Source of the DNA: Phytophthora colocasiae
Taxonomy: Eukaryota; Oomycota; Peronosporomycetes; Peronosporales; Peronosporaceae
Direction of reading: 5' to 3'
Assembly (NCBI GenBank): GCA_018806915.1
Contig: JAGKQI010000048.1
Coordinates: forward strand, 186,001-250,000
DNA: 64,000 bases
In this document: in pieces, positions 52,322-61,063 of the stretch
Layout of the letters: every line of letters begins with the position of its first letter
How positions within the stretch are numbered: the first letter of the stretch is position 1
The notes under the pieces: model-generated
The model's database searches: none
What the model was told of the DNA's origin: nothing
The model's input: the letters and a program-made list of their open reading frames with translations, nothing else
Made by a program: the position numbers and the translations under genes

Positions 52322-53982
52322 TTAGCAGCCCGTACCTCCCGCTATGATCAAGCACGACGTACTGTCGAACATGGCCATGATGTTGGTCATAATGGACCAA
52401 ATGATAGCGAAGATCAAGTAGAACGTCGTCGCCCCGCCGATGAGCTTGCTGTGCCCGCCCTTGCGAACGAGAGCCTGCGTCTCGGCCTTCTGCGGAGGCA
52501 GCAGGAAGAGGAAAACCCATGAGAAAATGGTCATGGCGTACATAATTATGATCGTCCAAGTGATATCGGTGGGTGTCGGCTTGGACACGTTCATTGGTAA
52601 CGTTGAAGGGACCGTCGATCGCGAGGGTGATCGATGTAGCGAAGGGCTGCGCCACGTTGGAGACGGTCGCCAGGCCGTACACGGCCGCTTCGTTGCCGAC
52701 TTGAGCCAATTCGACGACGCAAAACGTCGAAATGATCCACCCCACACCGTACGGTAGCTGCACGGCGATCGGTGGCCCCAACCAGAACCATTGGTTCCGG
52801 AAAACGTCCCAAATGACAAGAAGCGAGACCGTGCAGTCCACGATAATGACTGCAGCACCTGTAGCGACGATCATCCAGCGCCAGTTCCAATGCAACCCCC
52901 ACTTGGATGTGATCATGATGCCGGCTGCAAACAGGAGATTGCTTAGGATATCACTCAGCGTGCTGTTCACGGGAGTGACACCCACCATGTACGAAGCAAC
53001 TGGAGTACTACCCGTGTACGTGATATTGGCAAAGATCCCAGCGAAGAAGAGATATGCGATGATCTGGTACATGGCACGCGAACACAACAAGTTCCAGAAG
53101 TCGGTAATGTACGCGCGGAAGTCGGCAGCTTGAGCTTTTTCTTCGTGGATGTAGTACCAGGTCATGGGGAACACAGGGAGTGTGAGTACCGTCACAATGA
53201 TCATCAACTGCGGAAAGCTCAAGGAGAAGTCGAACGTGCCGCCGTACTCTTCCCCATTGAAGAAGAAGCCGACCAAAATCTCCCCGAAGATCACCATCGC
53301 AGTACGAACCGTGTAGATACAGGACTGAGTCTTTCCACGTTTGTCGATCGGCTCACGTTGAGCCAATTCAACGGTGATACTGTCGGCACAAACGTCAGAT
53401 AAAACGTAGCCGAACGCTGCGAAGAACATGATGACACACGTATTTAGCTCCTTCGTCCGGTGCGCTGTGATTGATCCGCGCTTCAATCTCCGGTGTGTAG
53501 TCCGCGACGGCGATATCTCGATCTGAAGAGACGAGGAAGTAGGGTCTACCGATCGGCATGACGCACATTACCAGCAGCATAATGAAACACACACCCCAAC
53601 CGATCAGCATGTACGGACGTCGACGGTATCCGTAGATCGGGCGGCAATCGGATAAAATGCCGTAGAATACCTTGAAACTCCAAGGTAGAACGACGAGCTG
53701 CTTTGCCGCGGTGACTTGAGATCCGGAACAGTTGAGGTAGTTCTGCATGAACGGGTAAATGGTTTCAGGTAAAAGGCCGTATACGAGTCCAACCGTGGCG
53801 TATTGGAAGAGGAGACCGAGGTTTTCCTTGCTGGTTAGCACGGGCATGCCACCTTCACGGAGAGCTCCATCCTCGAGTTGGGGTGTCTTTACTCCGACAT
53901 AACCATCTTCAATGTCCTTCGTTTGAGAGCCACTCAAGAAAGACAAACGTTTGGGGATGTCGACGTCAGCAGCTGAAGGCAT
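52322..53982 (-). pseudogene. BT1-family transporter, gene H, with two frameshifts
   Basis: The start at 53982 (MPSAADVDIPKRLSFLSGSQ) follows a near-consensus initiator. The first 180 residues are normal BT1 (LPWSFKVFYGILSDCRPIYG). Near 53440 an extra base after EGAKYV shifts the frame. The second frame runs from IMFFAAFGYVLSDVCADS to NVTNERVQAD. There a deletion near 52565 shifts the frame again, before DITWTIIIMYAMTIFSWVFL and the normal IIAGGTGC end at 52322. One codon is also missing in VYGLATVSNVAQ. It is closest to gene G. Full-length product is not expected. Confidence 0.9.
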
Positions 53983-54016
53983 GGCAACTGATGTGGAGAC
54001 TTATGCAGTTCGACGC

Positions 54017-54032
54017 TAATTGAGCAATGAGC
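54017..54032 (-). promoter_or_regulatory. oomycete initiator/FPR core promoter of BT1 gene H
   Basis: On the minus strand GCTCATTGCTCAATTA is nearly identical to the published-style consensus GCTCATTYYNCAWTTT. It lies about 35 bp before the ATG of H, so the promoter has outlived the gene. Confidence 0.7.
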
Positions 54033-54401
54033 AGGACGCGACGAGTGAATTTGAGCCAAGACATCGGACCCCGGCGCAAGGCTCAGCGTGATGACGCCAC
54101 GGACTCAACAGCAGCTCTCGTTTACAGCTCGGAAAGGATACGTCGACCATCACCTCTGCACCGTCAAGACAGCACCGATTCTCATTACGTGAGACCAGCC
54201 AAGTCTGTCCTAAGCCTTGAAGCACAAATGCTTGCTCATCAAGACGACATGCAGGGGGGGTTATGCCATTTGCCATTTGCATCCACGAACTGCTCATTCC
54301 TCACCCGAAGAGGAAATGTATTTCAGAGCAAACAACTCGATGGATAGAGATACTTTTTGAGGAACGAGTCGTAAGACAGTGATGGAAAGCAGAAAGTAAA
54401 G

Positions 54402-54649
54402 TCAATTGCCTTGCGGACTCAAATTCGTTAGATATTCTGCCGCGGCGTTCATAATGCCACGACTTCTCCTCACCGTCACTTGAAATCCCCCAACATTGTC
54501 AATGGCAGCAGAATTTGGTGTTCTTGGCATGTACAGTTCATCAGATTGTTGGTCTCTCTCCTCACAACCTACAGATTGTCGATCTTGCCACCTTCGAATA
54601 GTCAATTCTTGCTCGTCTTCGTCTAAACTGAACCATCGTTTGCTGTTAA
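54402..54649 (-). pseudogene. gene fragment, possibly a PH-domain end, cut by the piggyBac-like element
   Basis: A minus-strand frame enters from the piggyBac-like MITE and reads SKRWFSLDEDEQELTIRRWQ and further to SRGIMNAAAEYLTNLSPQGN with a stop at 54402. KRWFSLDEDEQELTI resembles the first strands of a PH domain. No matching continuation is visible on the far side of the insertion. It is a truncated piece rather than a whole gene. Confidence 0.4.
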
Positions 54650-55144
54650 CCCCAACAAAAATATTTTTAGGATAAAAATAAGGATATTTTTTTGAGAGCT
54701 CGTTTTGAGGTATCCGCAAGGACATGTAACGTCGAGTTGCGTACGAAATGAAAAACCAGCATGTCTTCTTACTGTAAACGTAAGCATTTGCTCCTCAGCA
54801 GCCCAATGTCTTCGTGGGGCTTCGACAAAATCGTGCATGCCCAGCTACCGTTTTGCGCGGGTTTATCCTTAACTCTAGGATAAATTATAGCATCCGAGTT
54901 GAGGTGTTGTGTGCTTCATGCAGACGCAAAGATCGCCGTCGCTTCTTGCTAGCAAGACGGACACTTGGAGCTCGAGTAGGTAATGCAGGGCAAGCTGTGC
55001 GAACAGGACCAGTGAGGACAGCGCTGATGCCTCAGCAGACCAACACTCTTTTTTATCCTAAAGATAATGAGTTAAGGATAAAAAGCAGGTACGATAAAAG
55101 TTGGACTCAATTGATCCTCATTTTTAGGATAAATTTTGTTGGGG
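54650..55144. mobile_element. piggyBac-like MITE with TTAA target duplications
   Basis: Inverted ends CCCCAACAAAA (54650-54660 and 55134-55144) are flanked on both sides by TTAA (54646-54649 and 55145-55148). A CCC start and a TTAA duplication are the hallmarks of piggyBac elements. The 495 bp body has no transposase. The motif AGGATAAA or its complement recurs at about 54668, 54877, 55053, 55074 and 55126, mostly near the ends, like transposase-binding repeats. Confidence 0.8.
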
Positions 55145-55152
55145 TTAAGCAT

Positions 55153-55195
55153 ACAAAAAATCCTGCCGTGTTATACAATACACAGGATTTTTTGT
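55153..55195. repeat. 13 bp inverted repeat beside the MITE
   Basis: ACAAAAAATCCTG at 55153-55165 and its reverse complement at 55183-55195, loop 17 nt, starting 5 bp beyond the right TTAA. Meaning unknown. Confidence 0.7.
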
Positions 55196-55301
55196 CAGGA
55201 ATTCAATTCTTGTATTTTACGAATTTCTTTTGTAATTTTTGAACATTATTTTCACAAAAGTATCAATTTCCATTTGACCATCACTCCGCACCGCACCGGA
55301 A

Positions 55302-55326
55302 GCTGCTGCTGCTGCTGTTGCTGTTG
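55302..55326 (+). repeat. CTG-type microsatellite
   Basis: About eight trinucleotide units (GCT/GTT) in a row, reading as poly-Gln on the minus strand in a short frame of no clear coding value. Confidence 0.8.
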
Positions 55327-55766
55327 AAGCACCCACGTCCTGCTGTGTGCTAAGTCGTCAATGAGGAGGAGGAAAGTGGCTTTCCCACCTCCTCTTCGTG
55401 TATATGTGGACAGTGTAGAGAGATGGATATACTTCATGCCAGAACAGTTCAGCCGACGGACGGGGGGTGGGTTCTCCGATGCCTGTCGGAAGTGCCAGCC
55501 AGTCTTGAATTCTCGAGCTACCGACCACGATGAATACTCCTGCTGAGGTACATCTCAACAGTATTAAGGTGTACATTTCTAACAGAATATGCTCATCTAG
55601 ACTCCAATTGCGAAGGCGATAGAGAAATCTCGGAAAAAAAGATGTCAATGGTTGGATGAACGGGGGATTTCTCTGGAGAAAAACTCAGTACGGAGGAAAC
55701 AAATCATACGAGGCAGTTTTACCTCGCTAACAAGACTTGTAGTGGCCTCTAGGTGTGAGCTTACAG

Positions 55767-58700
55767 ACTGTTGAATCGTACATCGAAGATCAGCAGATTG
55801 AGACTATTTCGGTACGATGCAGGTGTGGGAATGCTGGTAATTATGTTTTGTATTTCTAACAGTTGAGTGTGTACTCAGGTGGAGCAGCTTCATCACAGGT
55901 GGCAACAGTTCCGAGAAGAAACTATAAAAGCGATCGATGCGTTGATCGACAGAGCCATCAGCGAGGAGACAAGTGATTCTGATATCAACGCAACAGATGA
56001 GGTACAAATACAGAGTGAAAATGATAAATTGTTATTCTGGAACTCACCATTCTTCTTGCAGAAAGGAAATACCGCACTGTTTTATGCAGTAGATATTGGT
56101 GATGCGGAGATGGTCGAGACGTTACTTGACAGAGATGCAGATATAGCTACTTGTAGTGACGTACGTACTACACTTCTTTCCTACTAATGCCAGCTTGTTT
56201 GTTGGTTACGACTACGGACTTACTGATGTTATGGTGGATTGCTACAATACGTAGTATGGCTGGACCGCTCTCCATCACGCGGCATTCCACAGCAATGCTG
56301 AAATTGTATCGATGTTGCTCGATCGAGGGTCCAGTGTGACGGCGGTGACCAAAGTAGGTGCCAGCCTGTTTGTTGGTTACGGACTTACTGATGTTATGAT
56401 GAATTCATACAATACGTAGGAGGGCAGGACCGCTCTATATTTCGCGGCACAGAACAGCAATACCGAAATTGTACTGATTTTGCTTGATGGAGGCTCCAGT
56501 GTAACGGCGGTGGACGAAGTAAGTGTCAGCCTCTTGTTGGTTACGACTACGGACTTCATGATGTCATGATGGATTGATACAATACGTAGTATGGCAGGAC
56601 CGCTCTACATAGCGCGGCACATTACAGCAATGCTAAAATGGTATCGATGTTGCTCGATCGAGGCTCCAGTGTGACGGCGGTGGACAAGGTAAGTGCCAGT
56701 CTTTTGTTGGTAACGACCACAGACTTAATGATTGAATGAGGGATTGATACAATACGTAGTATGGCTGGACAGCTCTACATATCGCGGCACAAGAAGACAA
56801 TGCTGAAATTGTATCGATGTTGCTCGATCGAGGGTCCAGTGTAACAGCGGTGGACGAAGTAAGTGTCAGCCTATTTGTTGCTAACGACTACGGACTTACT
56901 GGTGTTATGACGGATTGCTACAATACGTAGGATGGCAGGACCGCTCTCCATCACGCGGCATTCCACAGCAATACTGAAATTGTATCGATGTTGCTCGATC
57001 GAGGGTCCAGTGTAACAGCGGTGGACGAAGTAAGTGTCAGCCTATTTGTTGCTAACGACTACGGACTTCATGATGTCATGGTGGATTCATACAATATGTA
57101 GGAGGGCAGGACCGCTCTATATTTCGCGGCACAGAACAGCAATGCCGAAATTGTACTGATTTTGCTTGATGGAGGCTCCAGTGTAACGGCGGTGGACGAA
57201 GTAAGTGTCAAGTTTTTGTTGGTTACGACTACGGACTTCATGATGTCATGGTGGATTGATACAATACGTAGGATGGCAGGACCGCTCTACACATCGCGGC
57301 ATGCAACAGCAATGCTGAAATTGTATCGATGTTGCTCGATGGAGGCTCCGGTGTAACGGCGGTGGATGAAGTAAGTGCCAGCCTTTGTGTTGGTTACGAC
57401 TAACGGACTTACTGATGTTATGGTGGATTGCTACAATACGTAGTATGGCTGGACCGCTCTCCATCACGCGGCATTCCACAGCAATGCTGAAATTGTATCG
57501 ATGTTGCTCGATCGAGGGTCCAGTGTGACGGCGGTGACCAAAGTAGGTGCCAGCCTGTTTGTTGGTTACGGACTTACTGATGTTATGACGGATTCATACA
57601 ATACGTAGGAGGGCAGGACCGCTCTATATTTCGCGGCACAGAACAGCAATGCCGAAATTGTACTGATTTTGCTTGATGGAGGCTCCAGTGTAACGGCGGT
57701 GGACGAAGTAAGTGTCAGCCTCTTGTTGGTTACGACTACGGACTTCATGATGTCATGATGGATTGATACAATACGTAGTATGGCAGGACCGCTCTACATA
57801 GCGCGGCACATTACAGCAATGCTAAAATGGTATCGATGTTGCTCGATCGAGGCTCCAGTGTGACGGCGGTGGACAAGGTAAGTGCCAGTCTTTTGTTGGT
57901 AACGACCACAGACTTAATGATTGAATGAGGGATTGATACAATACGTAGTATGGCTGGACAGCTCTACATATCGCGGCACAAGAAGACAATGCTGAAATTG
58001 TATCGATGTTGCTCGATCGAGGGTCCAGTGTAACAGCGGTGGACGAAGTAAGTGTCAGCCTATTTGTTGCTAACGACTACGGACTTACTGGTGTTATGAC
58101 GGATTGCTACAATACGTAGGATGGCAGGACCGCTCTCCATCACGCGGCATTCCACAGCAATGCTGAAATTGTATCGATGTTGCTCGATCGAGGCTCCAGT
58201 ATGACTGCGGTGCAGATGGTAAGTGCCAGCCTGTTTGTTGGTTACAACTACGGACTTCATGATGTCATGGTGGATTGATACAATACGTAGGATGGCAGGA
58301 CCGCTCTACATAGCGCGGCTTACAAAAGCAATGCTGAAATTGTATCGATGTTGCTCGATCGAGGCTCCAGTGTGACGGCGGTGGAGACGGTAAGTGTCAG
58401 CCTTTTTGTTGGTTACGACTACGGACTTCATGATGTCATGATGGATTGATACAACACGTAGGGTGGCAGGACCGCTCTACATATCGCGGCACTCAACGGC
58501 AATGCTGAAATGGTATCGATGTTGCTTGATCTAGGCTCCAGTATAACGGCGGTGAACAACGTAAGTATCAGCCTTTTTGTTGGTTTTGGCAACGGACTTA
58601 ATGATGCCATGATGGATTGATACAATACGTAGGATGGCAGCACTGCTCTACATATCGCGGCACTCTACAGCAATGCTGAAATTGTATCGATATTGCTCGA

Positions 58701-60764
58701 TGGAGGCTCCAGTGTAACGGCGGTGGACAACGTAAGTGTACCAATTCAGGCCATGCTAATTGGAGACCGGAGATTAACGGTTGTGCCTTGTACGCAGAAT
58801 GGCTGGACCGTCCTCCATGCAGCTGTGCGCTACTTGGGCAGCGACACATTGGACAAGGTAAACTTGCTACTGGCAAAAGAAGCCGTTCTAAATACTCCAA
58901 ACAAGGTAAGTTGTATCAGCTGTAGTTGAGTAAAAGTGTCTGGCTAGTTTGTGCTTACAAGTGCTGTTGGTGTTATGAGCAGGAGGGAAGCACTGCACTC
59001 CATTTTGCAGCGTGTTACTGCAATCAAGAGGTGGTGAATCTGTTGTTGGATGCAGGTGCCGAAATTGACGTCGTTGATACGGTTAGTGTTTTGTACTTCC
59101 GTACATAACCTTTTCTGTTTTCTTGATTCTAATTGGTTGTGTAGAGTGGCAACAATGCGCTCAGCTATCTGCTTCTATCAAACACTGACGCCTTCAACAA
59201 GGACAACATTTCGGTGGCTTGTTTTCTGTGTTCAAGGAAGCTAAAGCTGGGGCCGTTGGATAAAATGCCGTCCCTGATGAAACACCAGTTGGGACTACTT
59301 GCATGTATTGAACATTGGCAACAGAGCCACGAGCGCCATTCTTCATTGCTTGAGGTTCCGTTCGAAATCGTCAATAGTGGTGAAGACGCCGTCAGGACGT
59401 ATCTGTCCGAAATGGAGAAAACAAACCCAGATGACGTGGTTTATCGCCGTAAAATCTGCATCGTTGGTCCAAGCACCTGGGGAAAGTCCAGTCTTGTCAG
59501 ATCACTGATTGAGGAGCAGCCCATTTTGGTGCCACTCGCTAATCGCACCACCGGCATCGATTTGTTCTCGATGAGTTTTATGGAGGGGGAAGAGGAGAAC
59601 AAGAAGAAGCATCACGACATCACGTTTTGGGATTTTGCTGGCCAAGATGTGTACCATGTGGCTCATGCAGTGTTTTTCTCAACTCGTGCGCTCTATCTCG
59701 TGTGTATCGACCTCAAAGCATACGCAGATATGCTAGAAAAGGCAAACGAAGCCTCCATAAGGGAACGTGAACACCCCAAGCAGCGTTTTTTTGAAGAAGA
59801 GATTCTCCGCTGGATGGTACTGATACTAATTCGCCAACCTGACGCTCAATTCAAGCTGATTGGCACAAAGGCTGATCTCGTTGGATCTACGTCACTTCCT
59901 CAAGTTGTAAATGACGTCAAGATTCGTCTGACGGCATTTCTCGACCATCCAAATGACTATGTGGAGTTTTCGACTAAAGCGAAGGAAGCTCTGCGAACTT
60001 TAAGAAGCGAAGTTAACGGTGATTTCGTGAAGGCAAGTGTCAAGTCAACTCAACAAGCCAAAGACGCCATCAAGGCTACCATCATCGCCAATCCAGACCG
60101 GAGCTTTCAGATGCCCAAATCGTTTACTCAAGTCCTCGATCATATCATTGATAAACGAAAAAGGGCAGCCTCAAGTACGACACAACAAGAACGAATGGAC
60201 AAAGTAATCATACCAGTGAATGCTTTGTGCGTGGAGTTGATGGGCATTGTGGGAATCGACAGCTCGACATGCAAGAACATCCTTCGTACCCTGCATGAAC
60301 TGGGAGATGTTCTGTGGTACGAAGACATAGATGAATTTCAGGATTTGATCATCCTAGACCCAACAGTTATGCTGGACTTAACTCGCGAGGTCATCAATCA
60401 TAATTACAAGGACAAAGAAGGAGACTGGTATGATAAACTTCGGAGGGATGGGACGCTACAACACTCGCTGCTCATGACTTTTCGAACATGGGAAGACCTG
60501 AACAATTTGGGTGAAGACCTGGTCAAGCTATTCAAAAGATTACTGCTACGCTTGAACTTAGCGTATCCCGTAAATGATATGGAGGATCTCAGTGAGGCTG
60601 ACTTGATCGTGCCAACGTACTGGAAGTCGAGAGATAAAGCGGTTCGTCCGCCTTTACGACGACAGGGAAGTGTCCTGGATGTTGAGATTGCACTTCGCCG
60701 TCTCCTATACTGGGTCCCTACCTCGAAGCACGCAGCTTTCACGCGCACAACGCGTGCCAAGTGA
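55767..60764 (+). pseudogene. ankyrin-repeat ROC (ROCO-type) GTPase gene, multi-exon, C-terminus lost
   Basis: Supported exons: 55767-55811, 55879-56001, 56062-56160 (first ankyrin), sixteen further ankyrin exons up to 58905, then 58983-59081, and a long last exon from 59145. All junctions are phase 0 with GT...AG ends. The last exon encodes a ROC GTPase domain: P-loop CIVGPSTWGKSSL, TTGIDLF, the DFAGQD box and the GTKADL specificity box. A COR-like region (LHELGDVLWYEDIDEFQDLI, ILDPTVMLDLTREV) follows. In LRRK-type ROCO proteins ROC and COR dimerise and regulate a kinase; here no kinase or LRR is visible. The frame stops at 60764. Just beyond, another frame reads EDNSGRRVDAAIRLAVYLGY, so a frameshift probably removed the end, and a Copia LTR starts about 100 bp later. 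The 5' exon before 55767 is uncertain. Confidence 0.75.
56255..58731 (+). repeat. array of 15 ankyrin exons with duplicated introns (higher-order repeat of 1189 bp)
   Basis: Fifteen 99 bp exons start at 56255, 56420, 56590, 56760, 56931, 57102, 57272, 57444, 57609, 57779, 57949, 58120, 58291, 58462 and 58633. Each encodes one 33-residue ankyrin repeat (GRTALHSAAHYSNAKMVSML-like, ending SSVTAVDK/E). Introns are about 66-74 bp and nearly as similar as the exons, giving a unit of about 165-171 bp. The first seven starts recur at a constant offset of 1189 bp (1190 for the last), so a seven-exon block was duplicated as a whole after the single-exon duplications. Confidence 0.9.
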
Positions 60765-60865
60765 GGACAACAGTGGAAGACGCGTGGATGCTGCAATACG
60801 ATTGGCGGTCTACCTTGGATACACTATTCTGATTGGACGAGAACTTCAATTTGCTGATCTCAAGA

Positions 60866-61059
60866 TGTGCACAAATCGTTCCCGTTACATCAATCGTTCC
60901 CGTTACATCAAGCGTTCCCGTTTCACAAAGGTCTACAAGGGGAGCTCAAGGAGAGCAAGGGTAGATTAGTGAATGCGGGCTAACTCAATAAACTTACTTT
61001 TGGATTTACTTCCTCCTACTCACTTCACTATCAAGCCTCGATTCGCTATACTCTCAATT
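60866..61059 (+). repeat. 5' LTR of Copia 3 (approximate limits)
   Basis: The segment directly before the tRNA-Met-type primer site GGTTATGAGCC (61060-61070) should be the LTR. A TG at 60866 is a plausible start. It includes AATAAA at 60988 and three 18 bp direct repeats (60874-60927, unit AATCGTTCCCGTTACATC). The other LTR lies outside the window, so the limits are not verified. Confidence 0.45.
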
Positions 61060-61063
61060 GGTT

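Noticed and set aside
54027..54347. 106-codon plus frame (MSRTRRVNLSQDIGPRRKAQ...)
   Set aside because: Its ATG overlaps the initiator of gene H on the other strand, and nothing supports transcription in this direction.
55361..55546. 61-codon plus frame upstream of the ankyrin gene
   Set aside because: It could be a 5' exon, but no splice pair links it in phase to the exon at 55767, and the composition is unremarkable.
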